This document shows, piece by piece, positions 1 through 8,168 of a DNA stretch of 64,000 nt. Position numbers and translations under genes: made by a program. The stretch covers positions 1 to 64,000 of the forward strand of contig JABSRA010000012.1 in assembly GCA_013215445.1 (NCBI GenBank), in the 5' to 3' direction. Source of the stretch: Oceanospirillaceae bacterium (lineage in GTDB: Bacteria > Pseudomonadota > Gammaproteobacteria > Pseudomonadales > Balneatricaceae). Position 1 is the first letter of the stretch. The number at the start of each line of letters is the position of its first letter. The notes below the pieces were generated by a model. It had not been told where the DNA came from. It was given only the letters and a program-made list of their open reading frames with translations, and did no database searches.

Positions 1-157
1 ATTAAGCTTTTGTAGCTAATATCGACAAGCGCCCACACGAATTATCTGACCAAATTTTTAAAGAGCGCTTCATCTCGTTGAGAGAAGAAGTTCTTAAACG
101 TTTGAGCCAAGCTAGAAGCTTGCTGAGCTGCATGTTTGCGGCTCCGTTTAAGTGAGG
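1..157 (-). other. rRNA operon leader with boxA, 5' part (16S lies off the left edge)
   Basis: On the minus strand, positions 66-55 read GCTCTTTAAAAA, a boxA antitermination element. The following bases, including GTGTGGGCGCTTG, resemble the E. coli 16S leader downstream of boxA (GTGTGGGCACTCG, from memory). Two strong promoters stand upstream and no tRNA or 16S end is seen, so this is the leader before 16S rather than the 16S-23S spacer. The 16S gene should begin roughly 80-130 bp beyond position 1; that distance is inferred from E. coli. Confidence 0.7.
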
Positions 158-162
158 TGCGT

Positions 163-190
163 ATTATATATTCGCGCCTCGTTAAGTCAA
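163..190 (-). promoter_or_regulatory. rRNA operon promoter P2 (proximal)
   Basis: Read on the minus strand, TTGACT (190-185) and a perfect TATAAT (168-163) are 16 bp apart. A C-rich stretch (ACGCACCTC) follows the -10. It lies about 195 bp downstream of the distal promoter, giving the tandem arrangement usual for rRNA operons. Confidence 0.75.
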
Positions 191-358
191 TCATTTATTT
201 GTTTATTTTTGATTTTCTTTTCGTTGAAGAGAAAGCCTAACAAACCGATTAAAACTTAACCAAAAACTGTTTTATTCCTTATAAAGCAAAGCCTTATATT
301 TAATTTGAAACAGTTCGCCTCGCTGTGTTTTTCGGGTCACCCCGTAGCGAGGAGGCGA

Positions 359-386
359 ATTATATACAGATAAACGCGGACGTCAA
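359..386 (-). promoter_or_regulatory. rRNA operon promoter P1 (distal)
   Basis: Read on the minus strand, TTGACG (386-381) and TATAAT (364-359) are separated by 16 bp. This is close to a consensus sigma-70 promoter. It points toward the left edge, where the leader at 1-66 indicates a 16S gene. The predicted start near 352 puts a hairpin (CTCGCT pairing with AGCGAG around a CGGGGTGACCCG inner stem, about 314-352) at the very 5' end of the transcript. Confidence 0.75.
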
Positions 387-457
387 CCGCTATTTAAAAT
401 TAACTTAATTTATTTGGTTTTTGCCACACTACAGGCTATTAATCTTCTGCAGTAGGG

Positions 458-1348
458 CTAAAAGCGCAGCGATACAATTATGATTCCAATCAACATCAGA
501 CAAAGCCCCTGTAATCTAGGAACGGTGACTTTCTCTTTTAGCCAAAACACGCCAATCACAACTCCGATTGGAATACTCAACTGGCGTAGCGCGACAACAT
601 AACTTACCTCTACAACCATGGTCATACTCACCAGCACCAATAAGTAGGTACCAACCAAAAAAAGACCCGTCAATACAGACACTTTCACATTCACTGGCCA
701 CTCTAACGGTGTTTTAAATACCAATGCAGAAACGAGCATCAAAGTGAATGCAGTACTTAGAGCCTGTAATACCACATAACTTGCTCCCGCATTAAAACCA
801 ACCAGCGTTTGTTCGTCCATCACTTCAAGGGCTAGATTATCTATAATAGAGTAACCTGCAGTACCAACAGCGGCGCAGATCGCCCAACCTACTGCTGGCT
901 GTAAATAGAGGCGTAGCTTAAAATTCCGCCAACGAGTTAGTGGCATAGCCAATGCCCCCAAGGCAATCAATAATACCCCCAGGGTATCTATCATTGAAAA
1001 CTCGCTTACTCTCGGTGACAATAACAAGAACAGCGGCACCATCAATACTGGTAACGCTCTAGCGAGGGGATAGACCATCGACAAATCAGCGCTTTGATAA
1101 GCTTTTGCCAGTCCAAATAAATACAGTGATTGACAGAGGGCAGACATGGCTAACAGTCCCCAGAACTCCCCCGGTAAATGGACAATTTTTTGCCAGTTAA
1201 GCAACATGAGTGGACTGTAGATCAACGCCCCAAACCCCATTGCCCACATGTATAAATTTAAATACCCACCGGAGCGTTTACTGAGCGTATTCCAACCTGC
1301 ATGTATACACGCTGCCAATACTATCAACGCAAACGCAGCGAACGTCAT
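458..1348 (-). CDS. EamA/DMT-family permease
   Basis: This is an integral membrane protein of the drug/metabolite transporter superfamily with about ten hydrophobic helices and two EamA-like halves. The segment ACIHAGWNTLSKRSGG near the N-terminus is typical of the family. I chose ATG 1348 because GGAAC lies a few bases upstream; an in-frame TTG at 1396 would add 16 polar residues. It lies directly downstream of the GntR regulator (85 bp gap) and on the same strand as phnX. It may therefore carry a phosphonate-related substrate or export an intermediate, but the sequence does not show which. Confidence 0.8.
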   Translation of the reverse strand: MTFAAFALIVLAACIHAGWNTLSKRSGGYLNLYMWAMGFGALIYSPLMLLNWQKIVHLPGEFWGLLAMSALCQSLYLFGLAKAYQSADLSMVYPLARALPVLMVPLFLLLSPRVSEFSMIDTLGVLLIALGALAMPLTRWRNFKLRLYLQPAVGWAICAAVGTAGYSIIDNLALEVMDEQTLVGFNAGASYVVLQALSTAFTLMLVSALVFKTPLEWPVNVKVSVLTGLFLVGTYLLVLVSMTMVVEVSYVVALRQLSIPIGVVIGVFWLKEKVTVPRLQGLCLMLIGIIIVSLRF

Positions 1349-1432
1349 CCTAGTTCCAAAAGTGCTGGTTGTCGATAGGGCTCTCTTAACTGCCAACTTT
1401 GCGTTGTTATCTTCACTTCTAAATCAACCCGT

Positions 1433-2149
1433 TCAATTATTAACTTGCAGTGAAATTTGCAGGGCATCATGTCGCCAGAATTCTTGATCAAAGGTAACTA
1501 CGTTATCATGTTGATCGTAACTTGAGCGCATCAATAGCAATCCGGGAGTCCCCGCGATTACCTGCAGCTCATCTGCCTGCGCCTCGGGGAGCGGTGCAGG
1601 ATACATAGTGATTTCTACTCGAGCTATTTTAAGGTCGAATTGCTCTTTAAATACTTCTGTCAACGAGCCCTCTAAAGTTAAATCAAGTAGCCCTGAGCAT
1701 AATTTAGCATTGATATGAATATGTTCAACTAAGACAGAATGGCCATCAATTAAGCGTCGCCGGCGCAATAAGTATTGTTTTTCGCCAGCCCCAAGCTGCA
1801 ATTTTTCTCTCGCCCACTGCGTAGCCACAATTTCACTCTTCGACAAAATCACCGTGCTTGGCACCCGCCCCTGGGCACTAACATTCTGCATAAAGCCAAT
1901 CGCGTTGGTGGGGTCGTAGTTTAAGCGCGGTGGCGACACGTACCAGCCACGCCTGATCAAACGATAAACAAGTCCCTCTGATTCTAATTGCATCAACGCC
2001 TGGCGTACTGTTACCCGATTGATATCGTAACTCTCCTTAAGCTCTCGCTCAGAGGGGAGTTTATCGTGGGCCGCCATGGCACCCGCAGCTATTTGCTCTG
2101 CCAGTGTATCGCGGAGCCTAATATAATATGGGATATGCAAATCTTTCAT
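1433..2149 (-). CDS. GntR-family (HutC/UTRA) regulator, likely of AEP catabolism
   Basis: The N-terminal winged helix contains LPSERELKESYDINRVTVRQALMQ (given here as a family signature: LPSERELK then VTVRQAL) at about residues 30-62. The rest is a UTRA effector domain ending in RSSYDQHDNVVTFDQEF-like sequence, as in HutC-type GntR proteins. ATG 2149 (MKDLHIPYYIRL) is preferred over the in-frame TTG at 2173. Its neighbours are phnX, the phnW remnant and two TGGTATA-type operators, matching PhnF/PhnR-type regulators that control AEP genes. Control of those operators is inferred. The effector could be AEP or a phosphonate. Confidence 0.85.
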   Translation of the reverse strand: MKDLHIPYYIRLRDTLAEQIAAGAMAAHDKLPSERELKESYDINRVTVRQALMQLESEGLVYRLIRRGWYVSPPRLNYDPTNAIGFMQNVSAQGRVPSTVILSKSEIVATQWAREKLQLGAGEKQYLLRRRRLIDGHSVLVEHIHINAKLCSGLLDLTLEGSLTEVFKEQFDLKIARVEITMYPAPLPEAQADELQVIAGTPGLLLMRSSYDQHDNVVTFDQEFWRHDALQISLQVNN

Positions 2150-2499
2150 GGAGATAACCAGTTTAAAATTCAAAGCTGGTCATTGTACAGCCCTAGGGGA
2201 GCTGAAACAATGCAGCGCTCTGCAGTACTTAGCAAAGATAAAAATGACAGTAACTTAATGCTTAAAGCAGGGCCTGTTATACAGTAATAAAATACTACTG
2301 AGGATAGCTAAATTCAGTCTAAGAGGCGCAGCCATTATTTAATGTAAGCTATGCAAAGCTCGGATTTACCGACCTTCGACTTACCCCCAGAGAATAATAG
2401 CTGACACTTTTAACCAAACTCCTAGATTATTCATCCAGGAGCTGGCTATCCACAACAAGCACTAAACACTGTGGCTTACATCCTGCGCTCTAGCTATTT
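2150..2499. other. Intergenic gap between the regulator and phnX
   Basis: I see no gene here. It should hold the regulator's promoter. The half-sites ACCAG and CTGGT flank 14 bp just upstream of the regulator start (about 2154-2178), a weak candidate for an autoregulatory site. The imperfect repeat CTCCTAG/CCAGGAG near 2427-2450 may help end phnX transcription but lacks a T-run. Confidence 0.4.
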
Positions 2500-3348
2500 C
2501 TATGGGCGTTCGCCGCGTGCTAAGCGCGCATTTATATCATCAATGACGGCGGGCAAATCAGTAATGGTATCGATAACATAGTGAGCCCCGGCTTCTCTCA
2601 GCAACTTCCTAGTTTCCTCGGTAAGTCGAGTAATATCACTCTGGGTTAATGCAGCGGCTTCTTCCAGAGAATTAATATTCATATAGTTGCTGTAACGTGC
2701 CACCCCTACTGCCCAACAACCGGCATTCAAGCCCTCACCAACACCAGAGGTAGTATCATCAACTTTAACCACCGATTGAATAGTTGTAACATCTAACAAG
2801 TCTAAATTTTTGTAAACCATATGTGGCTTAGGTCTGGCGCCATTAAGAACTTCATCTCCCGCTACGGTTACATCTGGAGTAAAGCCCTGTTCAATCGCCG
2901 CTTTTAACAAAACATCTACCATCGGCCGCGTAAAGCCAGTAGACACACCTAATTTTATTCCATCTCTCTGTAATTGTTGGGTCACTTCAGCAATACCGGG
3001 AAGTAAAGTGGTGTACTGGGGTAAACAGGCAACTTGAGCGGGCACGAACTCGGCGAACATGTTCGCCACATCTTCATCGTTAGGGTACTGGCCCTTAATA
3101 CTCTTCCAACGAGCGCGAATGACCGGGTCTTCTGTCAACATTTTAATGTGTAGGTCTTTGCGCAACCCCATTGGACCACGCGCTTCTAACATACTAATTT
3201 CAACGCCTTGGTTTTTAAACACCTCAACAAATACCACTGCTGGGGCAATCACATATGCATCGGCAGTAGTGCCACTCCAATCCAGTATTACGGCTTGCAC
3301 TCTGCCACGATAAGAGCGGGTAAAAACAAAATCAGCTGGGGTATTCAT
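2500..3348 (-). CDS. phnX: Phosphonoacetaldehyde hydrolase (phosphonatase)
   Basis: It hydrolyses phosphonoacetaldehyde to acetaldehyde and phosphate, the second step of AEP degradation, in the cytoplasm. The HAD nucleophile motif is VILDWSGTTAD. Cap-domain MGLRKDLHIKML holds the lysine position that forms the Schiff base in this family. GVSTGFTR, RPKPHMVYKN and KVDDTTSGVGEGLNAG supply HAD motifs II-IV. ATG 3348 is chosen because AGAGG lies about 8 bp upstream; an in-frame start at 3393 would add 15 residues. The resulting 282 residues are close to family length. The gene looks intact, yet the aminotransferase that should feed it (phnW) is broken just upstream. Confidence 0.93.
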   Translation of the reverse strand: MNTPADFVFTRSYRGRVQAVILDWSGTTADAYVIAPAVVFVEVFKNQGVEISMLEARGPMGLRKDLHIKMLTEDPVIRARWKSIKGQYPNDEDVANMFAEFVPAQVACLPQYTTLLPGIAEVTQQLQRDGIKLGVSTGFTRPMVDVLLKAAIEQGFTPDVTVAGDEVLNGARPKPHMVYKNLDLLDVTTIQSVVKVDDTTSGVGEGLNAGCWAVGVARYSNYMNINSLEEAAALTQSDITRLTEETRKLLREAGAHYVIDTITDLPAVIDDINARLARGERP

Positions 3349-3406
3349 AATGGCGCCTCTGTCATTAATTACGCGGGTTAATTGACAACCCAAAATTTAA
3401 TTTCAA

Positions 3407-3422
3407 TCTGGTATATACCAGA
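3407..3422. promoter_or_regulatory. Perfect 16-bp operator palindrome upstream of phnX
   Basis: TCTGGTATATACCAGA is a perfect palindrome 58 bp upstream of the phnX start. It shares the TGGTATA...ACCA core with the site at 4134-4145 and with the TGGTATAGACCA element known for mycobacterial PhnF (recalled, not searched). It is the likely binding site of the nearby GntR-family regulator. Confidence 0.7.
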
Positions 3423-3479
3423 TAGCTCAATCTTAGATTTTATAATCTTCTTTGTCAATATTTTTATATACGGCTAAAT

Positions 3480-4116
3480 TGATTATTAATTCCAGGCACA
3501 CCTTGTATGCACTTATTCGAACACTAAAGAAGTAGTCAATGAGCAAGTCTGCAATGTCCATCTCGATCCCACCAAAACTACTCATCGCATCCACAATAAA
3601 TATTTTGTCATATTTTTTGGCTACTGCTGCTACCTGACGAATCGTGATTGAGCATCCCAGTAGTCGTTTCACAGTGAACCACCGCGACCTGAGTAATACT
3701 TGAATCCTCTGCCAACACCTGTTCGAGCTGCAGAACGTCCACCGCCATTACCTCTTCGCTCTCAATATCAACGCTGGGTATCTGCAAGTATTTTGCAATT
3801 TCTAGCATACGTTTGCCGTAAACCCCATTAGTCAAAACGGCCAATTTTCCGCCGACAGGTCTGACAGAACCGATCACAGATTCCACACTTGCTGTACACT
3901 ACCCTGCATCAATACAGTGCTATAGCTCGGTAGTGGAGTGGTCAGTGCAACTAACTCAGCTCTAATTTTCTGCACTATGCTGTGATAGGCTCGATCCCAA
4001 GTACAGCCATTTTTTTACATTGCGTTTTTGACGCTGCATGTCGTACTCAATAGCCATGGAGTCAGCAGTAAATACGGATTATTGAAAGACTCTATCGGCG
4101 CTAATATATTATTCAT
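3480..4116 (-). pseudogene. phnW: phnW remnant, 2-aminoethylphosphonate-pyruvate aminotransferase
   Basis: Several frames together spell a PhnW-like protein. The start MNNILAPIE (ATG 4116) leads to YLLLTPWLLST, where PhnW normally has TPGPL. Then come VLMQGS, ESVIGSVRPVGGKLAVL, the well-preserved stretch [34 protein letters not shown], and the PLP-lysine segment NKCIQGVPG at 3491-3517 in yet another frame. At least two frameshifts and the TPG to TPW change are visible. Everything after the lysine segment, about the last 40-45% of the enzyme, is missing. It cannot make a working aminotransferase. It lies head-to-tail with phnX and has the cognate operator just upstream. Confidence 0.85.
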
Positions 4117-4133
4117 ATCATTTCTTCTTGATC

Positions 4134-4145
4134 TGGTATAGACCA
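4134..4145. promoter_or_regulatory. GntR/PhnF-type operator upstream of the phnW remnant
   Basis: TGGTATAGACCA sits 17 bp upstream of the phnW start codon. It is identical to the element I recall for PhnF of Mycobacterium smegmatis and nearly identical to the core of the 3407-3422 palindrome. Survival of this site next to a dead gene suggests recent decay. Confidence 0.65.
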
Positions 4146-5431
4146 ACTAGAGACTATTAACCACTGTAATGCCAAGCATCTTAGACTGGTTAGTTAATCA
4201 AAAACTTAATGGGTATTCATCCAGAAACTAGGTCGTAACGAGGACGATCCAATGGATCGATATCACCGATACTGATGTGGCGCTTTGTCATTATCAATAA
4301 CGATATCTAATAGTCTTCAGTTCGGGCCTAGGTGACTACTGCAGTAGCCAGCTGTTTATGGGTGGGCACTCCATAGCTTGTGTTAAGAAAACAGCCACCA
4401 CTGGTTCCGAGTAACATGTATCACTGCTATACGTTTGGGCCACTCAAGCGACTAAAATTATCAATCAATCATTCTGATTGTCTCTATTATGTGTGAAGGT
4501 AATGTTACGGTTGTCATGACTGAAATCCGCTTATCGACAATCACCAAATAAATGGACTTTTTGAAATATTGCAAGCAGGGAGAATTGACGATTATTTATC
4601 TGCTTGGATCGCGACAAAAATCTTAGCTTATTACCACTATACTCAGCGAAACCAAGTGAGCTAAGGTAAGCGTTTTATCTAGTTTTTGACAGCAACAGTG
4701 AGAGAGCCGACCTTTTAATGAATAGATACAGAGCTAGCATTTGCAATGCGTTTACTTTAACTAACTTGCCAAGCCATCGTCTAGTCGCTTGGGGAGCTCT
4801 CGGATCGGTTATTGATTACTAGCGATGGAATTTATTAGCTTTGTCGGCTGACCACTGGTGAAATACATCTATTCATCTGCTAGTGCATTTATCTTCTATA
4901 ACCAGCCACAATCTATCAAACCACCGTAGCCAAAGCATCATCGCTGACAGCGCGCCCATTAAAAACATATCTTTCAAACATGAGAATTTTGACGATATGG
5001 CTCTTTTAAGAGGCTTAAGCCTGCACCGAGCATCACACCCATGAGAAAAATTTCTTTTTACCAATCAGTTCGTAGCCATTGCAGAGGTTAGGTTTATAAA
5101 AACGTCTGTAGAACGTGGCGAGCGAGGATAAAACAAGCAGTTATAGTGAGGCGACTGGCAGCTCTTATTGAAGCTACTGCAGTTAATGAACGTGCAGCGC
5201 AGCCGCTTCTAGAGTATGTTGGCAGAGGTCTCAATCGCGATTCATTAATGTTCGCTCAACAAGACCAGAGCACTATTGGTTTTTACTCGCGATTCAAAGG
5301 AGGGTCAGCTTACCACTACCCTAACGGCACAAACATACCATTAGGGTAATCAAAGGTCTGCTAATAGAGCTTAAGTTCTTTCTTTAACAGTATCTAGAGC
5401 CCCCTGTACATATAGTCCAGGGGTTTAAAAT
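4146..5431. other. Decayed stretch without an intact gene
   Basis: No convincing open gene is present in about 1.3 kb. On the minus strand, 4217-4408 reads as a coherent protein tail with two internal stops: GTSGGCFLNTSYGVPTHKQL, then ISIGDIDPLDRPRYDLVSG, then a stop. This suggests an unidentified dead gene upstream of phnW. Short frames at 4873-5064 (minus) and 5146-5349 (plus) have no recognisable family. The inverted repeat TACCCTAA/TTAGGGTA (5317-5324 and 5341-5348) and CCCCTG/CAGGGG (5401-5406 and 5418-5423) lie after the TRAP operon and may act as transcription stops. Confidence 0.5.
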
Positions 5432-7048
5432 CTAAGGGTTTATAATTTCTGGACCCATTATACTGTAAGGCAAGGCAGTCGATAACCAAGGTACGTAGGT
5501 AACGATCACCAAAAACAGCATTAGCACTAACATGAAAGGCATTGCCGCTTTTACCACTTTTGATAAACTCATGTTGGTGATGGCTGAAGTGACAAATAAG
5601 TTCAAACCTATGGGTGGCGTTATCATGCCAATTTCCATATTAACCACCATGATGATACCTAAGTGAATAGGGTCTATTCCCAATTTCATGGCAATTGGGA
5701 AGACAATTGGCGCGACGATTAACAGCAGCCCTGAAGGCTCCATGAACTGACCACCTAACAACAGCAATATGTTAACCGCAATTAAGAAGGTAAACCAATT
5801 GAAACCAACGCCGAGCATCCACTCAGTCACCATTTGCGGGATACGTTCTTCAGAGAGAGTATGGGCAAAGAGGAGCGCATTTGCGATGATAAACATCAAC
5901 ATTAGTGTCGTCTTAGTGCCTTCCAGCATCACTGCACGGGTTTCTTTACCGTATAGCGCCGGAAAAAACAGTCTGGTCAGTAATAACAAGTTACGTGCCC
6001 AAACTTGCAGTCCCGCCATCACGCATTGCACGATACCGCCTGATAATTTTGAGCCTCGCTTGTAAATGTAAAAAACACTTAAGGCAGCACTTAACGAACC
6101 ACCCCACTGAGCGCGTGAAGCAGCCGTACTTGTCTCGGAATCAGCCAGGGCAAAAAATGACATGATCATCCAAACCATGAAAAAGGATATCCCGTATACC
6201 AAACCATTAAAACCCACTCTGGCCTCTGCTGAGTCAGTATCACTCACCCAGCGAATGCCTTTTAGTGGCCCCATATCACGGTAGACAAACAGCGCGATAA
6301 AAATTGAATAGAGCGCCGCAACTGCCGCTGCTTCTGTCGGGGTAAATGCACCCCCATAGATGCCACCCATAATGATGACAATTAAGAATAGCCCCCAACC
6401 CGCTTCTTTACCGCCCTGGACGATAGCCCCAAAACCTCTCCAAGGCTCAGAGGGTAGGTTTTTGATTCTCGCCACTACGTAAATAGCCAGCATCAGCATG
6501 GAGCCTGCCAATATACCGGGGATGACCCCTGCTAAAAACATCCGACCAACCGAAACTTCTGTCGCAGAGGCGTAGACCACCATCACAATAGAAGGAGGGA
6601 TGAGAATGCCCAGTGTTCCAGCATTGGCAATAATGCCCGCTGAAAATTCTTTTGAGTAACCGACTTGACGCATGCCAACAATGGCGATACTGCCGATAGC
6701 CACCACCGTTGCAGGTGATGAACCTGACAGAGCGGCAAACATCATACAAGCCAACACCGAGGCCATTGCCAAACCACCACGAAAGTGACCGACACAGGCA
6801 ATCGCAAAATTAATGAGTCGCTTCGCCACACCGCCTGTCGACATAAACGACGAGGCGATAATAAAGAAGGGGATCGCCAGTAACGTATAGTGCTGTCCGG
6901 CACCAAATAGCGAGATAGCCACAGATGTCAGTTTGGCATCTGAAATAAAGGTAATGAATAGTATAGATGACAGGCCGAGTGAGATACCAACAGGTAATCC
7001 CAAAAACAGCAAGGCTAATACTATTCCAAATAAAATGAGTGCTTCCAC
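5432..7048 (-). CDS. TRAP transporter large membrane subunit (DctM-like) with a central insert
   Basis: This is the large permease subunit of a tripartite ATP-independent periplasmic transporter, which imports organic acids using the sodium gradient. Family features are the N-terminal LFLGLPVGISLG, PFFIIASSFMSTGGV, AALSGSSPATVVAIGSI, LGILIPPSI and, near the C-terminus, EIGMITPPIGLNLFV. At 538 residues it is about 100 longer than a standard DctM. The excess is a hydrophobic insert at about residues 262-370 after FTPTEAAAVAALYS. The start is GTG 7048 with AAGGAAC upstream; I see no better ATG. It follows the small subunit by 53 bp. The substrate cannot be told from sequence. Confidence 0.9.
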   Translation of the reverse strand: MEALILFGIVLALLFLGLPVGISLGLSSILFITFISDAKLTSVAISLFGAGQHYTLLAIPFFIIASSFMSTGGVAKRLINFAIACVGHFRGGLAMASVLACMMFAALSGSSPATVVAIGSIAIVGMRQVGYSKEFSAGIIANAGTLGILIPPSIVMVVYASATEVSVGRMFLAGVIPGILAGSMLMLAIYVVARIKNLPSEPWRGFGAIVQGGKEAGWGLFLIVIIMGGIYGGAFTPTEAAAVAALYSIFIALFVYRDMGPLKGIRWVSDTDSAEARVGFNGLVYGISFFMVWMIMSFFALADSETSTAASRAQWGGSLSAALSVFYIYKRGSKLSGGIVQCVMAGLQVWARNLLLLTRLFFPALYGKETRAVMLEGTKTTLMLMFIIANALLFAHTLSEERIPQMVTEWMLGVGFNWFTFLIAVNILLLLGGQFMEPSGLLLIVAPIVFPIAMKLGIDPIHLGIIMVVNMEIGMITPPIGLNLFVTSAITNMSLSKVVKAAMPFMLVLMLFLVIVTYVPWLSTALPYSIMGPEIINP

Positions 7049-7101
7049 AGTGCTTGTTCCTTAACAATTAACGATAGATATTGTGCATTAATGACCGATG
7101 A

Positions 7102-7779
7102 CTAATCTTTAATGATGCCTCTGTTTTCCTCGACCATTTCCTGCCCTTCGTGACCACTGATGAGCATGCGGCGTTTACCGGTATATATATCGACAAAAGC
7201 CTGCAGCGAGCGGTACACCAGTAACGCTAAACTAATCGGTAAAATAACCAGCACTAGCCAACGGTGTACTCTAGGTTGAAGCCCAAACATTTCTTGGGCA
7301 AACTCTGGATAGCGCAGTTCCTCTGAGCCGATACCAATTTGGTACATCTTCGCCCAGTATTCGATGGCGCCACCGCGTACATCAACACCCAATAACTGCA
7401 ACCAGGTAGAATCAAGCAAGATCAAGCCGTAGAACATACAACCCACCGCTCCCGTTAAAGCCATAATACGGGTCACAGGTTTGGATACTGCATTGAGCAC
7501 AATATCAACACCGATGTGGATGCTGGTTTTCACCCCATAGCTCATGCCCAATAAAATAAGCCATGAGAAAGCCAGGGTATTAAATTCTAACGCCGCGGCC
7601 CAACCGCTGTTAAACCCATAGCGGGCAATAACTTGGCCAAAGGATACCAGCATGATAGAGGAGATAATCCCCACCAAGATATTCTCTTCAATAGCCGCCA
7701 TGAACTCAGGCCACCTTCGCTCTAACAACCAAATACAGAGAATTAAAATTAACAGATAAATATGAGGCCAATAAGCCAT
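7102..7779 (-). CDS. TRAP transporter small membrane subunit (DctQ-like), enlarged
   Basis: It has the helices expected of DctQ; residues 30-100 (ILVGIISSIML through GVKTSIHIGVDIVL) match the family core. At 225 residues it is longer than the usual 160-190. An extra hydrophilic stretch at about residues 125-170 would lie outside the membrane core. The start ATG 7779 has CAGGAG 9 bp upstream. It sits between dctP and dctM in one minus-strand operon. The extra segments in both membrane subunits probably belong together, since the two proteins form one complex. Confidence 0.85.
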   Translation of the reverse strand: MAYWPHIYLLILILCIWLLERRWPEFMAAIEENILVGIISSIMLVSFGQVIARYGFNSGWAAALEFNTLAFSWLILLGMSYGVKTSIHIGVDIVLNAVSKPVTRIMALTGAVGCMFYGLILLDSTWLQLLGVDVRGGAIEYWAKMYQIGIGSEELRYPEFAQEMFGLQPRVHRWLVLVILPISLALLVYRSLQAFVDIYTGKRRMLISGHEGQEMVEENRGIIKD

Positions 7780-8168
7780 GAATAACGCTCCTGCTGAGAA
7801 CTTTCGAACTTAGCCAATAACAAGATAACAGTTTTTATCGATGTAGATAGGGAACAGTTTGTTCCTAAAATAAGAGAAATCTAATCCGGATATAGCATGC
7901 AGTGTCATGGCGATAGCGACGCTGGTTGTTTTTACAAGCTCTGCTCGATTGAACGCTATGTTGCTAGGTTCACTAAAACAAGAAATATAAATATGTAAAG
8001 ACAAGGAGTCTGCTAGAGCACGAGCTATCACATGCAACATTCGGAATAAGATCTCACTGAAGGTGAATTACCAACAAAGCACATACTGCAACTCTATTGG
8101 TAATTCAGACGGCGATCTCAGCTCGAACAATTCGTTATATTCGCCTTGGATCGCCTATATTGCATTAC
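7780..8168. other. Gap inside the TRAP operon
   Basis: I see no gene in these 389 bp; an open frame at 7810-8040 (minus) has no family likeness and no convincing ribosome site. Positions 7881-7907 match 19 of 27 bases of the palindromic repeat at 62360, so a worn copy of that repeat may have inserted here. Confidence 0.35.

Noticed and set aside
5146-5349. 67-residue open frame on the plus strand
   Set aside because: No recognisable motif or family; it lies in a decayed stretch and runs into a hairpin, so chance is more likely.
7810-8040. 76-residue open frame on the minus strand inside the TRAP operon gap
   Set aside because: Composition and lack of a ribosome site do not support a gene.
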